Source: Magnetococcales bacterium (GTDB lineage: Bacteria; Pseudomonadota; Magnetococcia; Magnetococcales; UBA8363). From it: DNA of 36,426 nt. Positions 1 to 9,557 of the stretch are shown here, piece by piece (the first letter of the stretch is position 1; each line of letters starts with the position of its first letter). Where the stretch lies: assembly GCA_015228815.1 (NCBI GenBank), contig JADGCV010000037.1, forward strand, positions 1 through 36,426. The letters are read 5' to 3'. Below the pieces are notes generated by a model that was not told the origin of the DNA, did no database searches, and worked only from the letters and a program-made list of their open reading frames with translations. A program made the translations under genes and the position numbers.

Positions 1-230
1 GTTACAGTTTGCGACATCACGATGTCTCCCGTGTACGGTGATGGTTGACCACGGACCACCCTGTCGATCCTGCATCATGGATCTCATTGTTTAACGTTTG
101 CAACAGATAAACCACAACCATTCCGGGATGCGTCATTTCCAAACGTCATGCCCACGAGGGGGAAAACCCGGAACGTCGATCGGTCGCTTCGAGTCCTGGA
201 TTCCTGCTTTCCAAGATGGTTGCGTGCGGT
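1..230. other. Left-edge non-coding region; possible start of a minus-strand gene
   Basis: No convincing complete gene lies between the window edge and the glmU stop. On the minus strand a GGGAG box (30 to 26) lies 8 bases before an ATG at 17, which would open a gene reading out of the window (first residues MSQTV). Too little is present to identify it. GlmS often follows GlmU but begins MCGIVG, so this would not be GlmS with that start. No terminator is evident after glmU. Confidence 0.3.
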
Positions 231-1610
231 TCAGGAAGTCACTTTTTTCTTTCGTTCATTCCAGTCCGGTACATGTTTCTGCGGCGAACGGGTAATGGCC
301 AGGGCCCCTTCCGGAACATCCTTCGCAACAGATGTCCCCGCGGCGATGACTGCATTCTTTCCCAGTCGCACGGGGGCGATCAACTGGGTATCCGAACCAA
401 TGAATACGCCATCCTCGATGACCGTCTTGTGTTTATTCTTGCCATCGTAGTTGCAGGTGATGGTCCCGGCGCCCACGTTGACCTTCCGACCGATTTCGGC
501 ATCGCCAATGTAGGCCAAATGACTGACCTTCGAGCCTTCACCAATCGTCGATTTCTTGATTTCACAAAAATTTCCCACCTTCGAGCCGCGCTGCATCCGT
601 GCTCCAGGCCGCAGACGTGCAAAGGGACCCACCCCACTGTCGCCCGTGACCTCCGCACCCTCCAGATGGCAGAATGGTTCGATGTGAACCTTATCCCCGA
701 TGGCGCTATCGACCATATGACAGAATGGTCCAATGCGACAATCGGAGCCAATCTTTACCCCAGGGCCAAGAATGCACTGTGGCGCAATCACCGTGTCCCG
801 GCCAATCGTTACATCCCCCGCCACGAAGCAGGAACCCGGATCGACAAAGGTGACCCCGGTCGCCATCAGCGCCCCCACCTTGCGGTCGCGAAATACCGCC
901 TCGGCCCGCGCCAGTTGACTCCGATCGTTGATTCCTTCCAGCGACTGGCCATCGGCATGATGCACCGCGTGAACACCGCCCTCGTTCATCGCCATGGCAA
1001 CAATATCGGGAAGATAATATTCTCCCTGGGCGTTGTCGTTGCCCAGGCGCCCGATCCATCCTTCAAGTCGGGACAAATTCGCCAGGTAAATCCCCGAATT
1101 GATTTCCCGGATGGCCCGGATTTCCGGAGTGGCATCCCGTTCCTCGACCACGGCCTGAACCATCCCCGTACCATCCCGGACGATCCGTCCATATCCGGTG
1201 GGGTGTTCCAGGGTGGTGCTCAACAATGTCAGTGAACACCCACTTTTCACATGGGACTGAAAGGCCTGTTCCAGAATTTCGGTGCGAATCAACGGAACGT
1301 CCCCGGCCATGATCAGAAGGTCTCCGGGAGTTCCGCGCAGTTCTGGAAGTGCGCTTCGTACCGCGTCGCCCGTTCCTTTTTGTTCCTTCTGGCGAACCCA
1401 GGTGATCGATCGTTCCGAGAACGCCGCCTCGACCTGTTGGGCGCCGTATCCCGTCACCACCAGTAACCGTGTCGGGTTCAATGGTTGGACCGCCTCCAGT
1501 ACGTGGTGCAGGATTGGCTTCCATGCCAGAGTGTGCAACACTTTTGGAAGGTTGGAACACATTCGGGTGCCCTGGCCCGCCGCCAGGATGAGGACGGTAC
1601 GTTGTGTCAT
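231..1610 (-). CDS. glmU: Bifunctional UDP-GlcNAc pyrophosphorylase / glucosamine-1-phosphate acetyltransferase
   Basis: GlmU makes UDP-N-acetylglucosamine in the cytoplasm by acetylating glucosamine-1-phosphate and then transferring UMP, feeding peptidoglycan and lipopolysaccharide synthesis. The 459 residues match the usual family length. The N-terminal nucleotidyltransferase half opens with the LAAGQGTRM loop (residues 9-17) and the following SNLPKVLH lysine. The C-terminal half is a left-handed beta-helix acetyltransferase with hexapeptide repeats, the ARLRPGA segment, SHLAYIGDAEIG and the acetyl-CoA-site motif GAGTITCNYDGKNKHKT. The start MTQRTVLILAAG fits the family, although no strong Shine-Dalgarno box precedes it. 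It lies downstream of the ATP synthase genes on the same strand but is separated from atpC by 263 bases that contain a terminator, so it probably has its own transcript. Confidence 0.97.
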   Translation of the reverse strand: MTQRTVLILAAGQGTRMCSNLPKVLHTLAWKPILHHVLEAVQPLNPTRLLVVTGYGAQQVEAAFSERSITWVRQKEQKGTGDAVRSALPELRGTPGDLLIMAGDVPLIRTEILEQAFQSHVKSGCSLTLLSTTLEHPTGYGRIVRDGTGMVQAVVEERDATPEIRAIREINSGIYLANLSRLEGWIGRLGNDNAQGEYYLPDIVAMAMNEGGVHAVHHADGQSLEGINDRSQLARAEAVFRDRKVGALMATGVTFVDPGSCFVAGDVTIGRDTVIAPQCILGPGVKIGSDCRIGPFCHMVDSAIGDKVHIEPFCHLEGAEVTGDSGVGPFARLRPGARMQRGSKVGNFCEIKKSTIGEGSKVSHLAYIGDAEIGRKVNVGAGTITCNYDGKNKHKTVIEDGVFIGSDTQLIAPVRLGKNAVIAAGTSVAKDVPEGALAITRSPQKHVPDWNERKKKVTS

Positions 1611-1684
1611 GTCGGGTATCGAAGAAATAGTGAAAGAAAAAAGGTAACGGCCCAGGGACCCTTCCCCCCGGTTCGGGATTATTG

Positions 1685-1716
1685 AAAGAAAAAAGGGGGC
1701 TTAAGGGATTGCCCCC
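1685..1716 (-). terminator. Rho-independent terminator after atpC
   Basis: Read on the minus strand, GGGGGC (1716-1711) pairs with GCCCCC (1700-1695) across a 10-base loop, and a T-rich tail TTTTTTCTTTC follows (1694-1684). It lies about 160 bases downstream of the atpC stop, between it and glmU, and is a standard intrinsic terminator layout for the F1 operon. The upstream 1721-1756 stretch is an odd low-complexity A-rich (minus strand) tract. Confidence 0.75.
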
Positions 1717-1873
1717 AGGGTTTTGATTTTGACTTTGTTTTTGATTTTGTTTTTCACGCGCCATTTCACCCGAAGCGAATTTCCGCGGTTTTTGCGAAAA
1801 GATCGGGACGCATTGCAAGTTTCCAGGCTGTGGATTTTCTTCGCAGGCTGTTACGCTTTTTCATTGACGATGT

Positions 1874-2287
1874 TCACGCCATTCCGACCATCCGCCGACA
1901 AACCCTGGCAAAGTCGCGGCGCCGCTTCCAGATTGATGATTCCGGTCCATCATGAGGCAGTTGCGTCAGTCGCTCCAATGCCTCCTGTTCTTCCGCTTCC
2001 GCCGCTCTTGGATCGATGAGGTCCTTTTCCACCGCCCGTTCCACCAGAAGCGTCACGCGATCGTTTCCGACTTCGGCATATCCGCCACTCAAGGCAAAAT
2101 GATGCTCGTCCGTGCTTCCCTCCTTGACTACCAGAAGTTCCCCAGGAACAAGCAAGGAAATCAACGGTGTATGGCCCGCCAATACCCCGAACCGACCATC
2201 CTGACCCGGCGCCGTGATGAAGGTCGCCTTTCCGGTCAAAAGCAGCCGCTCCGGAGTGACCACATCCAGTTGAAAGGAATTGCCCAT
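1874..2287 (-). CDS. atpC: F1-ATPase epsilon subunit
   Basis: Epsilon is part of the central stalk of F1 and can inhibit ATP hydrolysis. The 137-residue protein has the expected N-terminal beta-sandwich (FQLDVVTPERLLL, then GRFGVLAGHTPLIS and the FALSGGYAEV strand) and a C-terminal helical part rich in Glu/Ala (AEAEEQEALERL). An in-frame start 8 codons further upstream exists, but MGNSFQ at 2287 is preferred because GGAGGG sits 7 bases before it and because family members begin at this point. The last 20 or so residues are unusually Arg-rich, which is mildly atypical. It is the last gene of the atpHAGDC block, 48 bases after atpD. Confidence 0.95.
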   Translation of the reverse strand: MGNSFQLDVVTPERLLLTGKATFITAPGQDGRFGVLAGHTPLISLLVPGELLVVKEGSTDEHHFALSGGYAEVGNDRVTLLVERAVEKDLIDPRAAEAEEQEALERLTQLPHDGPESSIWKRRRDFARVCRRMVGMA

Positions 2288-2335
2288 GTCACCGCCCTCC
2301 ACCACAACCATCGACCATTACAGAAGAAAACGTCG

Positions 2336-3832
<1,497 letters not shown>

Positions 3833-4705
3833 TCATCCCTTCAAGGATTCGGCACCACCGATGATTTCCATCAATTCGGTGGTGATGGCGGCCTGCCGGG
3901 TCCGGTTGTATTTGATCCCCAACCTGCGGATCATGTCTCCCGCATTGCGCACCGCATTGTCCATGGCGGTCATGCGCGCCCCCTGCTCCGAGGCGTCCGC
4001 CTCCACCAAAGCCTGATACAACTGTACCGCAACGCCATGAGGGAGCAGTTCCGCCAGGACTTCTCCTTCCTCGGGCTCGTACATGGGGGAAGATACCTTC
4101 CGTTCCCCGTCCGCCTCAATGCCCATGGGGACGAGTTGCTTCCAGGTCAGTTCGATGTTCAGCGCCGATTTGAACGTGTTGTACACCATCTGACAACTGT
4201 CGAATTCCCCCTTGGCAAAATCGGTCAGGACCTGGGCCGCCAGGACGGCATCGACTTTCTGAAAGGACAGATCCTTGGTCATCCCCGAAAAAGAACGGCG
4301 CATGAGCGCCGGATATTGCCGCTTGAGAACATCCAACCCTTTGCGGCCAACACAGGTGATGCTGACCGTATGACCGCTTTCTTCCAGTGATTTGATTTTG
4401 GAACGAACTGCCCGAATGACGCTGCTGTTGTAACTGCCACACAATCCCCTGTCGGCGGTGAATACCAGGAGTTCGACCCGTTTTCCCTTGGCAGGGGTCA
4501 GGAGCGGCGGGGCATTGTTCGGATCCACTCCGGCGGCGATGGCCCCGATCATCCGGGAAATGTGCCGACTGTAGGGCCGCGCCGATTGCGCCCGTTCCTG
4601 AGAACGACGCAACTTGGCCGCGGAGACCATCTTCATCGCTTTGGTGATCTGCTGGGTGTTCTTGACCGAGCGGATCCGATTGCGCAGACTCTTCAGATTG
4701 GCCAT
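3833..4705 (-). CDS. atpG: F1-ATPase gamma subunit
   Basis: Gamma is the rotating central shaft of F1. At 290 residues it has normal length. The N-terminal helix shows the family hallmark LRNRIRSVKNTQQITKAMKM followed by VSAAKLRRSQ. The central part has the FTADRGLCGSYNS segment, and the C-terminal helix carries EQGARMTAMDNAVRNAGDMI and the ending NRTRQAAITTELMEIIGGAESL. These two helices form the coiled-coil shaft. The start MANLKSLRNRI matches the family. It lies 43 bases after atpA. Confidence 0.98.
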   Translation of the reverse strand: MANLKSLRNRIRSVKNTQQITKAMKMVSAAKLRRSQERAQSARPYSRHISRMIGAIAAGVDPNNAPPLLTPAKGKRVELLVFTADRGLCGSYNSSVIRAVRSKIKSLEESGHTVSITCVGRKGLDVLKRQYPALMRRSFSGMTKDLSFQKVDAVLAAQVLTDFAKGEFDSCQMVYNTFKSALNIELTWKQLVPMGIEADGERKVSSPMYEPEEGEVLAELLPHGVAVQLYQALVEADASEQGARMTAMDNAVRNAGDMIRRLGIKYNRTRQAAITTELMEIIGGAESLKG

Positions 4706-4748
4706 CGTTGGGTTTTCCAGTCAATATGCGCTGTCGTCGGTATGCCCC

Positions 4749-6302
4749 TCATGCCGCGGATGGGACCTCGACGGTCTCTTCGACATCGTGTTTGGCGATG
4801 AACGCGCTCAGAAGACTTCTCAGACGCTCCTCGGTGGCATCAGAGATTTTTTCTTCCTTGCGGATGGTCTCCAGAACATCGGCATGCTGGGTACGCATGT
4901 GTTCGAGAATCCGCGGTTCCATCCGTGAAACCTGATTGACTGGAACGTTGTCCAACAATCCCCGCGTTCCCGAAAAGAGAACCACCGCCTGTTCTTCCAT
5001 GGAAAGGGGTTGGTATTGCGGTTGTTTCAGCAGCTGCATCAGCCGTTCGCCCCGATGCAGAAGTTTTTGCGTCGATGCGTCCAGATCGGAACCGAACTGG
5101 GCGAAGGCGGCCATTTCGCGAAATTGCGCCAGGTCCAATCGCAGAGTCCCGGCAACCTGTTTGGTCGCCTTCACCTGGGCGGCACCGCCGACCCGCGATA
5201 CCGACAGACCTACCGAAATGGCCGGCCTCATCCCCGAATAAAACAATTCCGATTCCAGAAAAATCTGTCCGTCGGTGATGGAAATCACGTTGGTCGGAAT
5301 GTAGGCCGAAACATCTCCACCCTGGGTCTCGATCACCGGTAGCGCCGTCAGCGACCCCCCGCCAAGGGCATCGCTCAATTTGGCGGCCCGCTCCAGAAGG
5401 CGCGAATGGAGATAAAACACATCCCCCGGATAGGCCTCGCGTCCCGGAGGACGGCGCAGGACCAGCGACATCTGCCGGTAGGCGACCGCCTGTTTGGACA
5501 GGTCGTCATAAACGATCAGGGCATGCATGCCGTTGTCGCGATAGTATTCTCCCATCGAGCAACCGCTGTAGGGGGCGAGAAATTGCATCGGCGCCGGATC
5601 GGAGGCGGTCGCCGCGACGACCGTGGTGTAGGCCATGGCCCCGTGATCCTCCAGAATCTTGACCACCTTGGCCACGGTCGAGCGCTTCTGGCCGATGGCG
5701 ACATAGATGCAATACACCGGCTTGTCGGTTTCGTGGGAACGCTTCTGGTTGATGATGGCGTCCACCGCTACCGCCGTCTTGCCCGTCTGCCGGTCGCCGA
5801 TGATCAGTTCCCGTTGCCCTCGACCGATGGGGACCAGGGCATCCAGCGCCTTCAGGCCAGTGTAGAGCGGTTCATGAACCGATTTGCGCGAGACGATGCC
5901 TGGCGCGATCAGTTCCACCAGGCGCGATTCCCTGGCATTGACCGGTCCCTTGCCGTCAATGGGAACCCCGAGGCTGTCCACCACCCGTCCGAGCAGCTCC
6001 TTGCCGACAGGGACCTCGACGATCCGTCCCGTCCTCTTGACCGTCGAACCTTCCTTGATTCCCGAATCATCGCCGAAAATCACCGCGCCGACATTGTCTT
6101 CCTCCAGGTTGAGGGCCATCCCCTGGGTGCCGTCCGAAAAGGAGATCAGTTCGCCGGCCATCACCTTGTCCAGGCCGTGAATACGTGCGATGCCGTCACC
6201 GACCGCGATCACCTGACCCACTTCGGAGATTTCCACTTCCTTGCCGAAGTCGGCAATCTCTTTTTTGATAATTTCGCTTATTTCGGCAATGCTGATCTGC
6301 AT
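4749..6302 (-). CDS. atpA: F1-ATPase alpha subunit
   Basis: Alpha forms the non-catalytic nucleotide sites that alternate with beta in the F1 hexamer. The 517-residue protein has the N-terminal helix ([16 protein letters not shown]) that binds delta, the P-loop [16 protein letters not shown], the [20 protein letters not shown] segment, and the arginine-finger region [14 protein letters not shown]. The ATG at 6302 follows a GAGGG box that overlaps the end of atpH; only 4 bases separate the two genes, suggesting translational coupling. Confidence 0.98.
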   Translation of the reverse strand: MQISIAEISEIIKKEIADFGKEVEISEVGQVIAVGDGIARIHGLDKVMAGELISFSDGTQGMALNLEEDNVGAVIFGDDSGIKEGSTVKRTGRIVEVPVGKELLGRVVDSLGVPIDGKGPVNARESRLVELIAPGIVSRKSVHEPLYTGLKALDALVPIGRGQRELIIGDRQTGKTAVAVDAIINQKRSHETDKPVYCIYVAIGQKRSTVAKVVKILEDHGAMAYTTVVAATASDPAPMQFLAPYSGCSMGEYYRDNGMHALIVYDDLSKQAVAYRQMSLVLRRPPGREAYPGDVFYLHSRLLERAAKLSDALGGGSLTALPVIETQGGDVSAYIPTNVISITDGQIFLESELFYSGMRPAISVGLSVSRVGGAAQVKATKQVAGTLRLDLAQFREMAAFAQFGSDLDASTQKLLHRGERLMQLLKQPQYQPLSMEEQAVVLFSGTRGLLDNVPVNQVSRMEPRILEHMRTQHADVLETIRKEEKISDATEERLRSLLSAFIAKHDVEETVEVPSAA

Positions 6303-6306
6303 CGAA

Positions 6307-6846
6307 TCACCCTCTCAATTGCGCTTTCAGCCGGTTCAATTGACCTCGCACGGAATAATCCATCATGACGCTTCCGATCCGCACGACCATGCCTCCCAGA
6401 AGTTCCGGGTCCTGTTCAAAGTCAAGTCGGACCTCCTTGCCGGTGCTTTGGGAAAGGATTTTGATCAAACGCTCCTCGTGGGATTTGATCAGGGGTTTGG
6501 GAGCGGCAACCCGAACGGTGATGACGCCGCTTTGTTCTTCCTCGATCCGGTTGTAGGCGGCGACGATCTCATCGATCAAAACCATGCGCCGCTTGTGGAT
6601 CAGAAGATTGAGAAAATTGGCGGTCAGGGGATCGCTGTCGCTCTTGGCGAGAAAGGTTTCGATCAGCCGGGACTGCCGTTCTCTGGGGATGGTCGGGTTG
6701 GTGAGCAGTCCGTGCCATTCCGGGTTGGCGGCGGAAACGGCATGAAACTCCCGAAGGTCTTGCCCCACTTTTCGTAACAGACCACGACTCTGGGCAAGAT
6801 CCGCCAGTGCCGAGGCATAACGTTTGGCCAGGGTGCTTGAATGCAC
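6307..6846 (-). CDS. atpH: F1-ATPase delta subunit (OSCP)
   Basis: Delta links the top of F1 to the peripheral stalk. The 179-residue protein has the N-terminal helical domain ([13 protein letters not shown], the family signature) and the C-terminal domain with [24 protein letters not shown] and the final [13 protein letters not shown]. The start is a GTG at 6846, the only start giving the full family N-terminus; the upstream AAGGA box is rather far. It is the first gene of an atpHAGDC block that lacks atpI/B/E/F, the split arrangement usual in Alphaproteobacteria, where the F0 genes lie elsewhere. Confidence 0.95.
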   Translation of the reverse strand: MHSSTLAKRYASALADLAQSRGLLRKVGQDLREFHAVSAANPEWHGLLTNPTIPRERQSRLIETFLAKSDSDPLTANFLNLLIHKRRMVLIDEIVAAYNRIEEEQSGVITVRVAAPKPLIKSHEERLIKILSQSTGKEVRLDFEQDPELLGGMVVRIGSVMMDYSVRGQLNRLKAQLRG

Positions 6847-7225
6847 GATTGGGAGATCCTTGGCAACGATTGATGGATGTCAGGAGAAAGTCCTCGAGGC
6901 CTGAGGTCCATGCGCCAAAACGATCGCCGGGCGATCCGTGCTTCCGGCCCGTTTTCCTGACGATTCAAGACTCTTTCGTGTATCCAGCCTTTCTCCTTCG
7001 ACACACACTCCTTAACATAGTTTGCGTTCCAGGTTCAACGTTCCTTCTCCATTTTATTGCCAGGATCGCGTCAAAGTCGGTTGGTGCAGGCGTCACCTTT
7101 CCAGGAGGCGCAAGGGCGGCCCTGGTTTGGCGGCTGGAATGACGGCAAGGATTAACAGTGAAATAACGTATAAATAAGATTGTTACGCACGCATGAAAAA
7201 TTATTTCTTTGAGTTCTGACCGGGG
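6847..7225. other. Leader region upstream of atpH, no gene
   Basis: This 379-base gap separates atpH from the end of the toxin gene at 7226. It should contain the promoter and leader of the F1 operon on the minus strand, but no -35/-10 pair with acceptable spacing could be identified. The part at 7150-7210 is strikingly AT-rich for this genome and includes GTTATTTCACTGTTAATCC (minus strand); it may be the promoter area. A strong AAGGAG box precedes a GTG at 7004, but the frame that follows runs out of phase into atpH and resembles no protein. Confidence 0.4.
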
Positions 7226-7570
7226 TCATGATTTTACTCCAAATACTTGAAGCAATGCCTGAATCACTCTCTGGATGTCCCTGGGGGAAAGTTGTCCCAA
7301 TGCGCCCCGGATCAAACGATGGTCCAGAGTGAACAACTTGAAACGCACCTTGGACGGAGATGGCAGACCGGCCATTTCCAGATCCTGAATGGAGCAATCC
7401 ATCGGCCAGGGTGCATTGGCTTCCGAGGTGATCATGGCCATTACCGAATGACCCGCCTGGGTATTGAAAACCGCCTTTTCGGACAACACCAGGGCCGGAC
7501 GATTTTTTGCCGTCTCCCGATCGGTAAAGGGAAAAGGCACGCGGACCACTGCAAACCGTTCAAAGGTCAC
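7226..7570 (-). CDS. PemK/MazF-family toxin (mRNA interferase-like)
   Basis: The 114-residue product looks like a type II toxin of the PemK/MazF fold, typically a sequence-specific ribonuclease. Visible family features are the N-terminal strand FAVVRVPFPFTD, the RPALVLS segment carrying the conserved arginine, and the VMAMITSE strand with the conserved Thr/Ser pair, followed by KVRFKLFTLDHRLI and a C-terminal helix. An ATG 27 bases upstream is in frame, but a GTG at 7570 is preferred: a GAGGAGG box sits 6 bases before it and the protein then begins exactly where family members do. This makes it overlap the upstream AbrB-type gene by 11 bases, the coupled antitoxin-toxin order expected of a TA operon. 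Target RNA sequence and activity are unknown. Confidence 0.85.
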   Translation of the reverse strand: MTFERFAVVRVPFPFTDRETAKNRPALVLSEKAVFNTQAGHSVMAMITSEANAPWPMDCSIQDLEMAGLPSPSKVRFKLFTLDHRLIRGALGQLSPRDIQRVIQALLQVFGVKS

Positions 7571-7790
7571 GATAAGCCTCCTCGTCCGCGGTTCCACGCC
7601 ATTCGGTCATGGTCTCTTCCACCGTTTGCAGATAGGCCATGTCCAGGGATGCGACCCGGCGCACATGAGCTGAACCATCGGCGGCCAGTTCCCAGACAAT
7701 GCGATCTCCCGGTTCTACACGCAGGGCGGCCCGGATTTCTCTGGGAACAGTGGTTTTTCCATGGGTGGACACCTTGGCAATGGCAATCAT
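7560..7790 (-). CDS. AbrB/SpoVT-type antitoxin
   Basis: This 76-residue protein starts MIAIAKVSTHGKTTVPREI and continues RAALRVEPGDRIVWEL, the swapped-hairpin AbrB/MazE DNA-binding fold that recurs in antitoxins. The C-terminal half (about residues 45-76, acidic, ending EEAYRDL) would be the toxin-binding tail. The reading frame stays open far upstream, but that part shows no similarity to anything I recognise; the ATG at 7790 has a GGAG box 9 bases before it and gives the canonical N-terminus (an ATG at 7799 is possible but abuts the box). It overlaps the PemK-type toxin by 11 bases. Such antitoxins usually repress their own operon. Confidence 0.85.
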   Translation of the reverse strand: MIAIAKVSTHGKTTVPREIRAALRVEPGDRIVWELAADGSAHVRRVASLDMAYLQTVEETMTEWRGTADEEAYRDL

Positions 7791-7903
7791 GGCAGTCATC
7801 TCCGCGAAAACATCCCCTTCCAGGGATGGCCGATGAACGGGAACCCCATCCATGGCGCGGCATGGCCGCGACCAGACAAGGGGGTAGGCGTTCTTCGTTC
7901 CAA

Positions 7904-7939
7904 TTCGGCATGTTGCGATCTTCTGACACCAATGCCGAA
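7904..7939. promoter_or_regulatory. 8-bp inverted repeat upstream of the AbrB/PemK pair
   Basis: TTCGGCAT (7904-7911) and ATGCCGAA (7932-7939) are perfect inverted repeats separated by 20 bases, about 115 bases upstream of the antitoxin start and just before the transposase-like fragment on the plus strand. Two readings are possible: an operator for autoregulation of the toxin-antitoxin operon, or an end of a mobile element that brought the fragment in. Confidence 0.35.
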
Positions 7940-7956
7940 AATGAAAGGGGTACGCC

Positions 7957-8058
7957 ATGGAGACATTTTTAGCGGAACATGATGGAGAAGTCATTGGAAT
8001 AGTGTCGGGATTTGACCGATTGGTGTTCCGTGGAACGCTGTGTCCCCTGGCCGTGTGA
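7957..8058 (+). pseudogene. N-terminal remnant of a widespread multi-copy 'FDRLVFRGTL' protein (transposase-like)
   Basis: The 33-codon reading frame begins METFLAEHDGEVIGIVSGF and continues DRLVFRGTL before a TGA at 8056. I recognise the pattern '[E/H]..I.GVLSGFDRLVFRGTLR' as the N-terminus of a large, repeatedly duplicated family of roughly 400-500 residues seen in Planctomycetes, Deltaproteobacteria and magnetotactic bacteria, often annotated as hypothetical or transposase-like. A good AAAGGGG box lies 6 bases upstream of the ATG. After the stop another frame reads VNGMKSW, which resembles the next family segment, suggesting a frameshift followed by loss of the rest. It is probably the dead 5' end of such an element. 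The family assignment is from memory. Confidence 0.5.
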
Positions 8059-8171
8059 ATGGGATGAAGTCTTGGTCTTGGCCAGGTTGAAGCCGCGCTT
8101 GCCCTGCTTGGCAAACGTCTTGCCGTCACGGTCGAGGATGCGGCGTGATCGTCGTCTCCTCGCGGAGGCGG

Positions 8172-8843
8172 TCAACCGAGGACGGCACGAATCATGGCCT
8201 GGGTGATCGTCCCCATGCGGATGATCCGGGGTTGTTTCTCGTCGAAGGCGACGATGGTGCTGGGGGGGGTATCGGGGGGGCAGTGGCCCAGCTGGAGGCA
8301 GTCGATCTCTGCTCCAAAAAGGTCGATGACTTGTTTTCCGTCCCGAAGGGGTGGCGCTCCGGAACGATTGGCGCTCGTCGATACCAGGGGGCGATTCCAG
8401 AATTCGAGAAGGGTTGTGACATGGCGGGACGAGGAATGCCGGACGGCAAGGGTTGATCGTCCTCCGGTCAGGGGGGCGGGGAGACCGGGGCGGGCGGGAA
8501 GGATCAACGTCAGGGGACCGGGCCAGAAGTGTTCCATGAGCCGGCGGGCAGTGACGGGGATGGCGGCGACCAGGGGATCGAGGGCCGGGCGATCGGGAAT
8601 CAGGAGGATGAATCCCTTGGCGGCATCGCGTCCTTTCAGGGAGAGGATTCGCTGGAGCGCCTCGGGATGGAACGGATCGGCCCCCAGGCCGTACACCGTT
8701 TCGGTGGGATGGGCGATGATGCCACCGCGGCGCAGGGTTTCACGGGCGATGGCACGTTGCGTTTCGGTCGGGGGGTCGTTCAGAAGGGTGGGGACGGAGG
8801 TCATGGGAACCTGGATCCGTGGTGCGGGATGAACATGCGACAT
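8172..8843 (-). CDS. tsaC: L-threonylcarbamoyladenylate synthase, TsaC/Sua5/YrdC family
   Basis: The enzyme condenses threonine, bicarbonate and ATP to threonylcarbamoyl-AMP, the first step of the t6A modification at position 37 of ANN-decoding tRNAs. The YrdC fold is clear: GGIIAHPTETVYGLGAD, then SLKGRDAAKGFILLI (the KxR...K substrate-binding signature), FWPGPLTLIL, LAVRHSS and VSTSANRSG. At 223 residues it is of the short TsaC kind and lacks the extra Sua5 C-terminal domain. Two starts are possible: 8843 (AAGGG box about 7 bases upstream, used here) and 8804 (MTSVPTLL). It stands alone among toxin-antitoxin-like genes. Confidence 0.92.
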   Translation of the reverse strand: MSHVHPAPRIQVPMTSVPTLLNDPPTETQRAIARETLRRGGIIAHPTETVYGLGADPFHPEALQRILSLKGRDAAKGFILLIPDRPALDPLVAAIPVTARRLMEHFWPGPLTLILPARPGLPAPLTGGRSTLAVRHSSSRHVTTLLEFWNRPLVSTSANRSGAPPLRDGKQVIDLFGAEIDCLQLGHCPPDTPPSTIVAFDEKQPRIIRMGTITQAMIRAVLG

Positions 8844-8896
8844 CCCGACCCTTGAGGAGACTTATCGATGATCGATGGTGATTCCAATGTCGTGCG

Positions 8897-9190
8897 TCAC
8901 ACGGCACTGGGCTCTTTATTTTGCAACCTGCCGGACAGGCGGCAGGCAGGTGCTCCCCGCAGCAGGCCTTCCGTCGATAGATCTTCGTCCAGTTCTTCCC
9001 AATGGATGCCATAGCCTCCACCGCAAACTTCCCATTGATTGCGCTGGTTTGGGGTAGCCTTTTCAAGTTTGGGAAACCATGCCAAAGGTGCGGAAATGGT
9101 GCGGCCATCCTGCAACCAGACAATAATGGCATCGTCGGTGCATTCCACGTTGGCAACACGTTCATCCGCTCTGAGTGCCAAAATACCCAT
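8897..9190 (-). CDS. DUF2442 protein, partner of the overlapping DUF4160 gene
   Basis: The 97-residue protein has the DUF2442 layout: an N-terminal strand pair (ANVECTDDAIIVWLQDGRTI), a Trp-Phe segment (APLAWFPKL), and the hallmark GYGIHWEELDEDLSTEGLL near the C-terminus. The ATG at 9190 has a GGAG box 7 bases upstream and lies inside the end of the DUF4160 gene (29-base overlap). DUF4160/DUF2442 pairs occur widely as small co-transcribed units and are often suspected to be toxin-antitoxin modules, but no activity is assigned from sequence. Confidence 0.88.
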   Translation of the reverse strand: MGILALRADERVANVECTDDAIIVWLQDGRTISAPLAWFPKLEKATPNQRNQWEVCGGGYGIHWEELDEDLSTEGLLRGAPACRLSGRLQNKEPSAV

Positions 9191-9407
9191 TCCAACGCTC
9201 CATCAGTAAATTTCGGTGTTCCAGTAACAGAATCCGCATCTGCCTTAACTCTGTTGCGGAATACCCTGCATTCCAAGAGAGTTGCAGAGGGTTAAGCCAG
9301 AATTTTGCTGACTTTCCATCCTTGTCTACATGGACATGGGGTGGTTCATTCGGTTCGTGGCTGTAATGATAGACACGGAACCCGGATGTTCTCAGAATCG
9401 TCGGCAT
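9162..9407 (-). CDS. DUF4160 protein
   Basis: The 81-residue protein begins MPTILRTSGFRVYHYSHEPN and continues EPPHVHVDKDGKSAKFWL, the family hallmark with the PPHVHV histidines, followed by a Leu/Arg-rich C-terminal helix. Starts further upstream are in frame, but MPTI at 9407 is the family N-terminus. It overlaps the DUF2442 gene by 29 bases in a different frame, so the two are almost certainly translated together. A second, damaged copy of the same gene pair lies at 23411-23799. The biochemical role is unknown. Confidence 0.88.
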   Translation of the reverse strand: MPTILRTSGFRVYHYSHEPNEPPHVHVDKDGKSAKFWLNPLQLSWNAGYSATELRQMRILLLEHRNLLMERWNGYFGTQSG

Positions 9408-9557
9408 GGATTCCATATCCAGACAAAACAGATGAGAAAATCCATGGAGTGGAGGTTTTCCTGCCCGTATACCATGCACTTCCTTTCGGACCCCACTTTC
9501 TCGTTGTCCAGGAACCCAATCATCAAATTCTACGCTACTTTCGTATCGTATATGGCG

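Noticed and set aside
6663-7004. GTG-started frame with a strong AAGGAG box upstream of atpH
   Set aside because: It runs out of phase through the conserved N-terminus of atpH and resembles no protein. The box may be fortuitous or belong to a short leader, which could not be decided.
7051-7074. TTGACG and TAAAAT boxes on the minus strand as the F1 operon promoter
   Set aside because: The spacing is only 12 bases, too short for a sigma-70 promoter.
7969-8175. TTG-started 68-codon minus-strand frame after the TsaC gene
   Set aside because: Very basic and low in hydrophobic residues; part of it is the antisense of the transposase-like remnant. The segment GKTFAKQGKRGFNLAKTKT is curious but could not be tied to any family.
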